From contig JAJDUL010000009.1 in the NCBI GenBank assembly GCA_022826685.1, positions 1 to 64,000 on the forward strand: a stretch of 64,000 nt of DNA. Direction: 5' to 3'. Both the position numbers and the translations under genes were made by a program. Below are positions 1-7,457 of this stretch, in pieces (positions within the stretch are counted from its first letter, which is position 1; each line of letters opens with the position of its first letter). The notes beneath the pieces are model-generated. The model was given only the letters and a program-made list of their open reading frames with translations, had not been told where the DNA came from and did not search any database. This DNA comes from Gemmatimonadota bacterium. GTDB taxonomy: Bacteria > Gemmatimonadota > Gemmatimonadetes > Palauibacterales > Palauibacteraceae.

Positions 1-360
1 CTCCCACGGGACCGATCGCTTGAGCGCGATGACCAGCCGCTTCACGACGGAAGGATCGCGGCACACGTGCAGCCGCCGATCCGGCTTGTGGAGCCGAAGC
101 CTCGAGGCGAGGCGCAGGATGGCCTGCTCCGGTACGTCCAACACAACCAGGTAGCGTGTGTCCGTATCCACCCAATCCGGCAGCCTGAGCGGGTCCCGGC
201 CCAGCAGCTCGCTCGCCAGAGCCACGACTAGGCTCGGAGACGGTCCAGCCTGGGCGGCGGCAGACAGCTCCTCCGCCAAGGCGCGGAACCCCGCGTCCGG
301 CAAGCAGTCCTTCACCGTCCCGAAGAAGGCGATGTGGCTGAACGGTCGTGCGTCACTCAT
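1..360 (-). CDS. hypothetical protein, cut by the left window edge
   Basis: An open frame runs from an ATG at 360 leftward without a stop to position 1, giving at least 120 residues. AGGAG lies about 8 bases before the ATG, which supports this start. The protein begins MSDARPFSHIAFFGTVKDC and is rich in Ala, Leu and Arg. It has no signal peptide, membrane segment or motif I recognise. It is divergent from the gene at 528, and the two share a short region containing a palindrome at 380-418, so joint regulation is plausible. Its function is unknown and its C-terminus is outside the window. Confidence 0.6.
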   Translation of the reverse strand, partial: MSDARPFSHIAFFGTVKDCLPDAGFRALAEELSAAAQAGPSPSLVVALASELLGRDPLRLPDWVDTDTRYLVVLDVPEQAILRLASRLRLHKPDRRLHVCRDPSVVKRLVIALKRSVPWE

Positions 361-379
361 CCGTGTCTCCTCTACGATA

Positions 380-418
380 CCGGACATGATTGCATTATAA
401 TCTGACAAGCATGTCCGG
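380..418. promoter_or_regulatory. 9-bp inverted repeat flanking a TATAAT box
   Basis: CCGGACATG at 380-388 is repeated inverted as CATGTCCGG at 410-418, with 21 AT-rich bases between. A perfect TATAAT lies at 396-401 on the plus strand, and its symmetric context also gives a TATAAT on the minus strand at 394-399. This is the only AT-rich island in a GC-rich neighbourhood and it separates two divergent genes, so it looks like an operator over divergent promoters. No clear -35 box is visible on either strand. Confidence 0.45.
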
Positions 419-527
419 TTCCAGCCATCTTCCGAACGGGGAGGCGGAGGACAAGATCTCTTTGCCTGCGTACTGCGAATGTAGTACCATTCCGCATGGG
501 ATTCTCGGAGGCGAAGGCGGCGGTGAG

Positions 528-1124
528 ATGAAGATCTTGCGGGAAGGAGATCGCGGATACGCTCTGGCACCGGACCGCGGGCGAGTCGAAATCGTCTACG
601 AGTACCGAACGGTCGAACTCGAGAAGTCGAACGCCACGGTCAGGAACGTCCTCGTCGGCGTGGATACCGAAACCGGAGAAGTTCTGACGGTGCCGGCCCA
701 ATCGACGCCGAAACTGAAAACAGCGAGGGAAGCGAAGAAGGAGGACGTGATGAGCGTCCGGATGCCGCGGGAGCTCGACGACGTGCTTCATCTCGTGGCG
801 GACCGCTATCGCGTGGCGCCCAGGCAGTTCGCTCCCGCGGTAATTCGTTACTACCTCACGCTGGCTCGCGTGGATGCCGACATGGCTCGCCGGCTGAACA
901 CGCTCTCCAGGAGCCGCTTGGCGACGGGGAGGTGTCGGAAGGATCTGCGCCTGAGGATACGGCCGGAGCTTCTTGCGTGGTTACGCGATGTCGCGGTTGC
1001 CCCGGAAGGAGCCACCAGAAGTGCGATGGTTCGAGGTGCAATCGTGGCGGCGAAGGAAGATGTGCTCGACGATCGCGCAAGAAAGCGGCAGCGGCAACTA
1101 GAGGCGATTGCCCGGGCCGTTTAG
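528..1124 (+). CDS. hypothetical protein with ribbon-helix-helix-like segments
   Basis: The chosen ATG at 528 gives 198 residues beginning MKILREGDRGYALAPDRG. An in-frame ATG at 411 lies inside the upstream palindrome and has no ribosome binding site. Residues 1-60 are beta-rich, with alternating charged and hydrophobic residues. The rest holds two segments resembling the strand-helix-helix layout of CopG/Arc proteins: one around SVRMPRELDDVLHLVADR and one around LRLRIRPELLAWLRDVAV. That would suit a DNA-binding autoregulator acting on the palindrome just upstream. The RHH resemblance is my reading of hydrophobic spacing, not a family match, and no toxin-like partner is evident except possibly the divergent partial gene. 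Confidence 0.55.
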   Translation: MKILREGDRGYALAPDRGRVEIVYEYRTVELEKSNATVRNVLVGVDTETGEVLTVPAQSTPKLKTAREAKKEDVMSVRMPRELDDVLHLVADRYRVAPRQFAPAVIRYYLTLARVDADMARRLNTLSRSRLATGRCRKDLRLRIRPELLAWLRDVAVAPEGATRSAMVRGAIVAAKEDVLDDRARKRQRQLEAIARAV

Positions 1125-1203
1125 GTCCGAGACCAACACCTCAGACCTCTGGGATCCGGACGAGACGCGCACCATACGGCTGACAGCCTGCGAGGTTCCA
1201 CCT

Positions 1204-1638
1204 TCACACGCGCTGGTGGTCGGCGCGCCAGTCTTTGACGGCCTGCTTGATGGCCTTCCGGCTCGTCAGTTTGCCCGCGAGGACCCGGCGTACCAACCCG
1301 GGCAGTTCCGCGTCCGACGCGAAGCGTAAAGCGATGAGCTGGTCCGTCGTCAACTGCCCGATTTCGCCCTTCAGCTCGTGCGGCAGAGTCCTTTCCAGGC
1401 GAAGGCGCTCCTCCAGACGGATCACCCGGTCCTGAACGCCCGTCGAGAAGCTCCGCGCAAGGGGAAGGCCTATCGCCGTACAGGCGGCGACCACGAACAG
1501 CGCCAGCGTCTCTGCGCTGTAATCCACGACAACCCGGTATCCGACGCCTAACGCAGCCGCCATGGAGAGAAGGCACGCCGCGAGGAACAGCAGTGGAGGG
1601 CGCTTGGCATGGTTCGCGAAGTTCTGGGGCTCGGCCAT
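1204..1638 (-). CDS. DUF6526 family membrane protein
   Basis: This 144-residue protein starts at an ATG (1638) with GGAGT 8 bases upstream. It opens [15 protein letters not shown], the typical start of DUF6526 proteins. Two hydrophobic segments follow (about residues 15-33 and 41-62). Then comes the family's soluble tail with [20 protein letters not shown] and a run of short helices ending in DWRADHQRV. Length and order fit the family. The function is unknown; the protein should sit in the inner membrane with its C-terminal domain in the cytoplasm. It is a single gene, divergent from the SLC13 permease. Confidence 0.85.
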   Translation of the reverse strand: MAEPQNFANHAKRPPLLFLAACLLSMAAALGVGYRVVVDYSAETLALFVVAACTAIGLPLARSFSTGVQDRVIRLEERLRLERTLPHELKGEIGQLTTDQLIALRFASDAELPGLVRRVLAGKLTSRKAIKQAVKDWRADHQRV

Positions 1639-1769
1639 TGCGACTCCGAATTCTGGTGGGGCATGTCACGGGCGAGAGTAATGCGCGGTCGGGCGACGCC
1701 GGCGCAAGCCACGATGCGAGCTTGACCGCCCGGACCGGGTCCGTGATCCTGCAACGCGTTCCGGCTGGT

Positions 1770-1791
1770 TTCCGAACGGGAGGCGGAGGAC
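1770..1791 (+). repeat. second copy of a 22-nt purine-rich leader repeat
   Basis: The 22 bases beginning TTCCGAACGGG and ending AGGCGGAGGAC, just before the SLC13 start, occur again at 430-452 with one inserted G. In this copy the segment supplies the ribosome binding site for the GTG at 1795. In the other copy it lies about 75 bases before the start at 528. Shared leader sequence between two unrelated genes 1.3 kb apart suggests local duplication or a shared regulatory element. Confidence 0.5.
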
Positions 1792-1794
1792 GGG

Positions 1795-4152
1795 GTGAAT
1801 TTCGAGGTTTTCGTCGTCGGGGGGATTCTCGCGGTCGCGGTCGTCCTCTTCGTCACTGAGCGGATCCGGGTGGATCTGGTGGCGTTGATGGTGATGCTGG
1901 GACTCGTGGTGACCGGCATCCTCGAGGGCGAGCAGGCGGTCATGGGCTTCGCCAACGAAGCGGTCATCACCATCGCTTCGGTCCTGGTCCTGAGCGGAGC
2001 GCTCACGCGGACCGGGGTGGCTCATTTCATCGGCCAGCGCGTGCTGGCGGCATCGGGCGATGGCGTCGGCCGCCTCGTCGCGGTGATGATGGCCACGGTG
2101 GGCCTCCTGTCGGGCATCATGAACGACATCGGGATCACGGCCCTCATGCTGCCGGTCGTGCTGGACATGGCCCGCCGCACGGGGACGCCGCCGTCCAAGC
2201 TGCTCATGCCCCTCGCCTTCGGATCCCTGCTCGGCGGGATGACGACCCTGATCGGAACCGCGCCGAACATCCTCGTAAACGGGGCGCTGCAGGACGCCGG
2301 GTTCGAGCCGTTCGGGATGTTCTCGTTCACGCCCGTCGGGCTGACCGCGCTCGCGGTCGGCATCGTCTACATGACTTTCCTGGGCCGGCGGCTGTTTCCG
2401 GACCGTGACCCGAAGAAGGAATCGACTCCCGCGGACCTGGGGGGACTCTACGACCTGCGCGGCCTGATCGGCATGCTGAGAGCCCCCGACAATTCGACCC
2501 TGGCGGGCAAGACGCTGCAGCAAAGCCGGCTGGGCCAGGCCCTGGGCCTCCACGTGGTCGCTGTGCAGCGAAGCGGGCAGATGATCCTCGCTCCCGGGAC
2601 CGACTTCGTTCTGAGCGGGGGAGATGAGCTGGTTGTCGAAGGAACCCTCGAGCGGTTCGAAGCCCTGCGCGCATGGAAGCACCTGGAGATCGAGTCGAGG
2701 GATCGAACGCTGGAGCGGATCGCCGATGCCTCCATCGAGGTGGCGGAACTGGAGTTGGCGGAAGATTCCCCGCTGATCGGGCAGACCGTTCGAGAGGCGA
2801 ACCTGCGCCGGACCCGTGGCCTGCACGTCCTCGCGATTCTGCGGGGCGATCGGGCGCATCGCACGGGATTGCGGCTGATGACGCTCGCTCCGGGGGACCG
2901 CCTGCTGGTTGCGACGAAGAGCGGGCGCCTCGCCGCACTGGGCGGGGACCAGACCTTCGGAGCCGTCCATTCCGTGCCGGCAGGAGAACTGCTTCCCCGC
3001 TACCGGCTGGAGCGCAGGATTCAGAGCGTCAGAATCTCGGAAGAATCGCTGCTCGCCGGTCAGCTGCTCGCGGAAACCGGGTTGGCGGATGCCTTCGGCT
3101 TGACGGTGGTGGGGATCCTGCGGGCCGATGAAGAGCTTCTCATGCCGGATCCGGACACGAAACTCGAGGGAGGGGACGTCCTGCTGCTCCGGGGACGGTT
3201 CGACGATCTCGAGATCCTGGGGGGGCTCCAGGGATTGACGGTGGGCGATAACCGTCCCCTGGACTTCAGCCGGTTGGAGTCCGACACCGTCGGCCTGGCG
3301 GAGGCTTCGCTGTCTCCGCGCACGACGTTCGCGGGAAAGACGATCGAGGAACTCAAGTTCCGCAAGAACTACGGTGTGTCCATCCTCGCGATCTGGCGGA
3401 ACGGAGAGATCTACCGGAGCGGGCTCCGGCGAATGGAACTGCTCCCGGGCGATGCGTTCCTGCTTTACGGCGACAGGAACAAGCTCGCGCTCCTGGTGGA
3501 ACACCCGGACTTCCTCGTCATGACCGAAGGAGCGGCGGAGGTGGTGCGAAGCGGGAAGGCTCCGGTCAGCGCCGTCATCATGGCGGGCGTCCTGGCCTCG
3601 GTGGTCTCGGGCCTTCTGCCGATCTTCATCGCGGCGCCGATCGGAGCGGTTGCGATGGTGCTGACGGGTTGTCTCAACATCGAAGAGGCCTACCGGTGTA
3701 TCGAGTTGAAGGCGGTGGTCCTGATCGCGGGGATGCTGAGCCTGGGACTGGCGATGCAGGAATCGGGGACCGCCGCGCTGGTGGCCGAGGCGGTGCTGGG
3801 ATCTCTCGCGGACTTCGGTCCCCTGGCGGTGGTGGCGGGGCTCTTTCTGATCACCGCGCTGTCCGCTCAGATGATGCCGACGGCGGCGGTGGCGGTCCTC
3901 ATGTCGCCCATTGCACTCAGCACGGCCACGAGTGAAGGACTCTCGCCCCAGGCGCTGATGATGACGGTGGCGGTGGCGAGTTCCTGCGCCTTCATGAGTC
4001 CGGTGGGACACCCGGTCAATCTGCTGGTGATGGGTTTCGGAGGATATCGATTCGTCGATTTCATCAAGGCGGGATTCCCGCTGCTGGTCCTGGTCATGGC
4101 CGTGGTCATGACCGTCCTCCCGCTCGTCTGGCGCCTCGTCCCGGCAGGCTGA
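1795..4152 (+). CDS. SLC13 (DASS) family permease with four RCK_C domains
   Basis: An inner-membrane carrier of 785 residues that starts at a GTG preceded by GGAGGCGGAGGA. Residues 1 to about 200 form the first transmembrane half, with GIMNDIGITALMLPVV and GGMTTLIGTAPNILVNGAL, which match the SNT-type substrate/sodium motif of the DASS family. Residues about 215-590 hold four successive RCK_C (TrkA-C) units, each ending in a GD motif such as LSGGDELVVEG or LLPGDAFLLYG. The second membrane half (residues 600-785) carries QMMPTAAVAVLM and SSCAFMSPVGHPVN. The family moves sulfate, dicarboxylates or similar anions with sodium. Four RCK_C units suggest ligand gating; the substrate cannot be told from sequence. 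Confidence 0.9.
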   Translation: MNFEVFVVGGILAVAVVLFVTERIRVDLVALMVMLGLVVTGILEGEQAVMGFANEAVITIASVLVLSGALTRTGVAHFIGQRVLAASGDGVGRLVAVMMATVGLLSGIMNDIGITALMLPVVLDMARRTGTPPSKLLMPLAFGSLLGGMTTLIGTAPNILVNGALQDAGFEPFGMFSFTPVGLTALAVGIVYMTFLGRRLFPDRDPKKESTPADLGGLYDLRGLIGMLRAPDNSTLAGKTLQQSRLGQALGLHVVAVQRSGQMILAPGTDFVLSGGDELVVEGTLERFEALRAWKHLEIESRDRTLERIADASIEVAELELAEDSPLIGQTVREANLRRTRGLHVLAILRGDRAHRTGLRLMTLAPGDRLLVATKSGRLAALGGDQTFGAVHSVPAGELLPRYRLERRIQSVRISEESLLAGQLLAETGLADAFGLTVVGILRADEELLMPDPDTKLEGGDVLLLRGRFDDLEILGGLQGLTVGDNRPLDFSRLESDTVGLAEASLSPRTTFAGKTIEELKFRKNYGVSILAIWRNGEIYRSGLRRMELLPGDAFLLYGDRNKLALLVEHPDFLVMTEGAAEVVRSGKAPVSAVIMAGVLASVVSGLLPIFIAAPIGAVAMVLTGCLNIEEAYRCIELKAVVLIAGMLSLGLAMQESGTAALVAEAVLGSLADFGPLAVVAGLFLITALSAQMMPTAAVAVLMSPIALSTATSEGLSPQALMMTVAVASSCAFMSPVGHPVNLLVMGFGGYRFVDFIKAGFPLLVLVMAVVMTVLPLVWRLVPAG

Positions 4153-4253
4153 AGCCGCGCGGCTCCTGAACGTTCTGATACGGGTGAAGACCGCAGCCTG
4201 AAGCGCTGACCTCGGCGAGGCCGGGTGTCAGGCGGATACCGTACTTCTTCAGC

Positions 4254-4883
4254 TCACCCGATCACTCTGTCCGAATGTACCTGAAGCTTTGCTTCCGCAT
4301 CCATGCCGCCCATCGTATCCACATAAACTCGAAGTCCCTCCGTACGCGCCAGCTTGAAAGCAGGAACCATATCCAGGTCACCCGTGACGACGACAACATC
4401 ACTGACAAGACGTTTTAGCGCGAGCGTAGCAATATCAAGGCCGATGCGCATATCAACGCCCTTTTGCACGTAGTTGCGCTTAATCCCGGATCTGTCAAGT
4501 TGCACAACAGTGCCCTTGCTTACCTTTTGGACGATCCTGGATTTCACCTTCCATCCGCGAAATTTCACTGTCCCACGTCGAACCGCAATATCCTTCTCCC
4601 GTTCCAGCTGCTTGATGAATTCGTAACTTTGAAGCGCGCTACCCTTGAAGGGTGGACCGCCATAAGGATCTGCCGTGTAATAAAAGATGCGATAGAGATA
4701 AAATGCACCGCCCGGTACGGATGCGAGGTTTTCGAGTTCCAGATTATTGGCGGCAGCGTAGTACGCAGTCATGAGGTTGTTACGGTAAGTGCGGAAATCA
4801 TCAAGCGTGGGGAAACGGTTCAACCTTTCCTCAAGAGTGAATCGCATATAGTCACCATCGATTAAAACCGCTACGCGATTCAT
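4254..4883 (-). CDS. NYN domain (LabA/DUF88-like) protein
   Basis: This 209-residue protein has a PIN-like NYN fold. It opens with MNRVAVLIDGDYM, whose acidic residues (D9, D11) fit the metal-binding site. GLDIATLALKRLVSDVVVVTGDLDMVPAF carries the second acidic cluster, followed by GLRVYVDTMGG. NYN proteins of this type are predicted ribonucleases or RNA-binding proteins. Base composition is clearly lower in GC than both neighbours and codon use is more relaxed, so recent acquisition is likely, perhaps as a defence or stand-alone accessory gene. It stands alone, convergent with the SLC13 gene. Confidence 0.85.
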   Translation of the reverse strand: MNRVAVLIDGDYMRFTLEERLNRFPTLDDFRTYRNNLMTAYYAAANNLELENLASVPGGAFYLYRIFYYTADPYGGPPFKGSALQSYEFIKQLEREKDIAVRRGTVKFRGWKVKSRIVQKVSKGTVVQLDRSGIKRNYVQKGVDMRIGLDIATLALKRLVSDVVVVTGDLDMVPAFKLARTEGLRVYVDTMGGMDAEAKLQVHSDRVIG

Positions 4884-4915
4884 TCTTCATCAACCTTAGT
4901 GTCTAGATATGAGTT

Positions 4916-4972
4916 GGCCTCTGCGATGTTTGGCGTAGCCGGATGCTGTACATCCAGCCCAACGCAGAGGCC
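4916..4972. repeat. 10-bp inverted repeat with an internal hairpin in a gene-free stretch
   Basis: GGCCTCTGCG at 4916-4925 pairs perfectly with CGCAGAGGCC at 4963-4972, and the 37-base interior folds further (GGATG-CTGTA-CATCC). No T-run follows on either strand, so it is not a standard terminator. It lies about 30 bases upstream of the NYN gene and 270 bases before the lipoprotein operon. The rest of 4884-5244 shows no coding signal. It may be a small structured RNA or the remnant of an element end. Confidence 0.4.
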
Positions 4973-5244
4973 CCTGTAACTCGGTATGGGGGGAAGAAGC
5001 TAGCGTCAGGTCGAGCGTCGAGCAACATGTCAACCGCTCTGCTTCTCCCTCATGTGATCCACCTTACCCCCCAACCGGTGTGTTGTGTTCCCTTCTCACC
5101 TGACGCGGCGCGGACGCCACCTCGATATCTTCGTGCCCCACCTCGTAGAATCGTCTCCCGCGCACTGCACACCGCCCATCGATTCCCGTGCTCGGGAGCA
5201 CTCGGTGGGTGACCCTGAACTCGACTCATGAGGAGAGTGCAACC

Positions 5245-5898
5245 ATGAGAGTCCGTCTTGCCCTGCTGGGCCTGTTGACCTCGGTCCTGGCCGGGTGCGC
5301 GAGCATTCCGAGCGAGGCGCCGGAGCTGTCGCAGGCCCTCGGCCAGCGCCTCAGGGCGCTGGAGAACGCCAACATCACGCTCCTGCAGCGGTACTTCGAC
5401 CTCAAGCGCCGTGAGGTCGACCGCTTCATCGACGAGACCTTCGTGCCGGAGTTCGCCCGGAGGATCTTCAGCAGGCGGGACGTCGCCGCGGAGTGGCGCC
5501 GCATCGTCGAGAGCGACAGCGAAGCCGAGCGCCTCCGGTTTCTGGTCGACGCCGGCCCGGCGCTGCAGCAGGAGATCAACCGGATGCGGGTCGAGCTCGT
5601 GGTGCCGCTCGATGAGCTGGAGCGTCTCATCCGCCGGAGTATCGAACGGGAGTATGACGAGGCGGCGGCGATCAACAACACGCTCACCAGCTTTCTCTGG
5701 TCGGCGGCCGAGGTCGCCGAGAACCGTGATCGCTTTCTCGAGGCCGCGGGTGTGACGGAAGACCGGGTCTACGGGGTGATCGACGGGGTCGACAGCGCGG
5801 TGTCGAGCCTCCGCGCGGATGTCGACGACGCCGCCGAGTATCTACGCAGGATCGAAGCGGCCAAGGCGATCATCACGGGCACAGAACCGAATGAATAG
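5245..5898 (+). CDS. putative lipoprotein of unknown function
   Basis: The ATG at 5245 follows AGGAGAG by seven bases, and an upstream in-frame start at 5188 has no such site. The product has 217 residues with a lipoprotein signal ending LAGC (Cys at about residue 17). The mature part is strongly helical and charged, with long amphipathic stretches such as LRALENANITLLQRYFDLKRREVD, suggesting a periplasmic coiled coil. No known domain is recognised. The next gene starts ten bases after the stop and the ureohydrolase follows, so the three genes look like one operon; this protein may anchor or scaffold an envelope function. Confidence 0.8.
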   Translation: MRVRLALLGLLTSVLAGCASIPSEAPELSQALGQRLRALENANITLLQRYFDLKRREVDRFIDETFVPEFARRIFSRRDVAAEWRRIVESDSEAERLRFLVDAGPALQQEINRMRVELVVPLDELERLIRRSIEREYDEAAAINNTLTSFLWSAAEVAENRDRFLEAAGVTEDRVYGVIDGVDSAVSSLRADVDDAAEYLRRIEAAKAIITGTEPNE

Positions 5899-5908
5899 GA
5901 GAACGAGC

Positions 5909-6169
5909 ATGGGCCTGAACTGGAGCGAGATCGCCGCAGAGGCTGCGCAGGAGACCGCGCGTGACCTGGCCGGCGACATCTCGTCACTGACCACGATGAC
6001 CGATCGCGAGATCAACGAACTCTTCCCGAGCCCCAGCGACAAACAGCGGCTGGCGGAGCTGATGGAGATCGTGAACGGCGCCGGCTCGCGCAACGAGAAG
6101 ATCAACGGCATCGTCGACAACATCGAGGACCTGGCTGGCGTGATCCTGAAGGTCGTCGCAAAAATATAG
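5909..6169 (+). CDS. small soluble helical protein
   Basis: An 86-residue product begins MGLNWSEIAAEAAQETARD after AGGAG. It has no signal peptide or membrane segment, an acidic and helical composition, and repeated hydrophobic spacing that fits a small helical bundle. It sits ten bases after the lipoprotein gene and two bases before the ureohydrolase start, so translation of all three is probably coupled. I do not recognise the family. Confidence 0.75.
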   Translation: MGLNWSEIAAEAAQETARDLAGDISSLTTMTDREINELFPSPSDKQRLAELMEIVNGAGSRNEKINGIVDNIEDLAGVILKVVAKI

Positions 6170-6171
6170 CC

Positions 6172-7425
6172 ATGAAATTCGACCCATCTGCCACCGCCCT
6201 CGTCCTCTGCGGCCTGCTGCTGGCCGCCTGCGAGGTTCCCCCGCCGGAAGAGGCCGAGGTCGCGCCCTCGGAGACGCCGGCCGACACCGTGGCCGAGGCC
6301 GTCGACGACGACGCCGAGGCCGCCCCCGAACGGGAGCCGCTCCCGCCCGACTCCGCCATCATCCGGCTCGACGCGAGCGACCCCAACCTCGCGGTGTGGC
6401 GCGACCGCGACATCTCCGGGGATCCGCCTCGGGAGCCTGGACCCATCGAGGTCGGCTCCGTCCTCACCTTCTTCGGGCTGCCGATCGCGCGCACGACCGA
6501 GGATCTCGTCGCGGGCGAGGTCGAAATCGCCTTCCTGGGGGCCCCGGTCGACATGGGAGTGGGGTTCCGGGGGGCGGGCGAGGGACCGACCGCGCTTCGC
6601 GCCATGCGGCGCAGCGTGGGCAGCATGGAGACGATGATCTCGTGGCGGAGCGAGCTCACGGCGGTCGATTACGGCAACGCGCCCATCGACAACCTGAGCG
6701 TGGAGCGCAGCATGCCGCCGATCCGCCGGATGGTGCGCGAGATCGCGGAGACCGGCGCCATCCCCGTGATCATCGGGGGAGACCACTCGATCGAGTTCGC
6801 CAACGTGGCGGGACTCGCGGACGTGTACGGCAAGGAGAACGTCGGCGTCATCCACTTCGACGCGCACTACGATGCGGGGGACGCCCGGCACGGCCACCTG
6901 ATCTCGCACGCGCAGCCGGTGCGCCGCCTCATCGATGAAGGTCACATCCTCGGCCGGAACTTCATCCAGGTGGGGCTGCGGGGCAGCTGGCCGGGGCCGG
7001 AGGGCTTCGAGTGGATGCGGGAGAACGGCCTCCGATACCACACGATGGCCGAGATCGACCGAGACGGCTGGACGAACGTCATGCAGGAGGTGCTCGACCA
7101 GGCGAACGAGGGTCCCGAATACCTGCACATCTCCTTCGACGTCGACGTCATGGACCCGGCCTACACCTCGGGCACGGGGACGCCGGTGCCGGGAGGACTG
7201 ACGCCCCGGGAAGTGTTCTACATGGTCCGCGGGCTCTGCTCGGAGAACAACGTGGTGGGCTTCGACCTCGTCGAACTCAACCCGCTCGTCGACCCGGGCT
7301 ACACGACCGTGCTCAACGCCAAGCAGATCGTCGACGAGTGCATGACGGGCATCGCCCTCAGGAAGCTCGGCCTCGGAAACCGCGACTACCTGAGCCCCCT
7401 CACGCGCGGAGACGGCCGCCGGTAG
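6172..7425 (+). CDS. lipoprotein-type ureohydrolase (agmatinase/arginase family)
   Basis: The 417-residue protein has a lipoprotein signal peptide ending LLAAC (Cys20), followed by an acidic, Pro-rich linker to about residue 65. The rest is a full ureohydrolase domain. The two-manganese site is intact: GGDHS, then HFDAHYDAG (DAHxD) and SFDVDVMDPAYTSGTGTPVPGG (SFDxDxxDP). Family members hydrolyse agmatine, arginine or related guanidino compounds to release urea. Most are cytoplasmic, so a lipid-anchored, exported form is unusual and points to a periplasmic or surface substrate. The spacing PVPGGLTPREV resembles agmatinases more than arginases, but substrate choice is not secure. It is the last gene of a three-gene operon. 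Confidence 0.88.
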   Translation: MKFDPSATALVLCGLLLAACEVPPPEEAEVAPSETPADTVAEAVDDDAEAAPEREPLPPDSAIIRLDASDPNLAVWRDRDISGDPPREPGPIEVGSVLTFFGLPIARTTEDLVAGEVEIAFLGAPVDMGVGFRGAGEGPTALRAMRRSVGSMETMISWRSELTAVDYGNAPIDNLSVERSMPPIRRMVREIAETGAIPVIIGGDHSIEFANVAGLADVYGKENVGVIHFDAHYDAGDARHGHLISHAQPVRRLIDEGHILGRNFIQVGLRGSWPGPEGFEWMRENGLRYHTMAEIDRDGWTNVMQEVLDQANEGPEYLHISFDVDVMDPAYTSGTGTPVPGGLTPREVFYMVRGLCSENNVVGFDLVELNPLVDPGYTTVLNAKQIVDECMTGIALRKLGLGNRDYLSPLTRGDGRR

Positions 7426-7432
7426 CCGCGCG

Positions 7433-7449
7433 TCGGACGCGTCGTCCGA
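7433..7449. terminator. stem-loop between convergent genes
   Basis: TCGGAC-GCGTC-GTCCGA forms a six-base-pair hairpin in the 32-base gap between the ureohydrolase and the convergent LuxR gene. There is no T-run on either strand, so this is a possible bidirectional end signal rather than a proven terminator. Confidence 0.3.
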
Positions 7450-7457
7450 GTGGAACC

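Noticed and set aside
1666-4011. 781-codon open frame on the strand opposite the SLC13 permease
   Set aside because: It has Arg/His-rich, low-complexity sequence with no domain and mirrors a clear transporter gene. Long antisense frames are common in GC-rich DNA.
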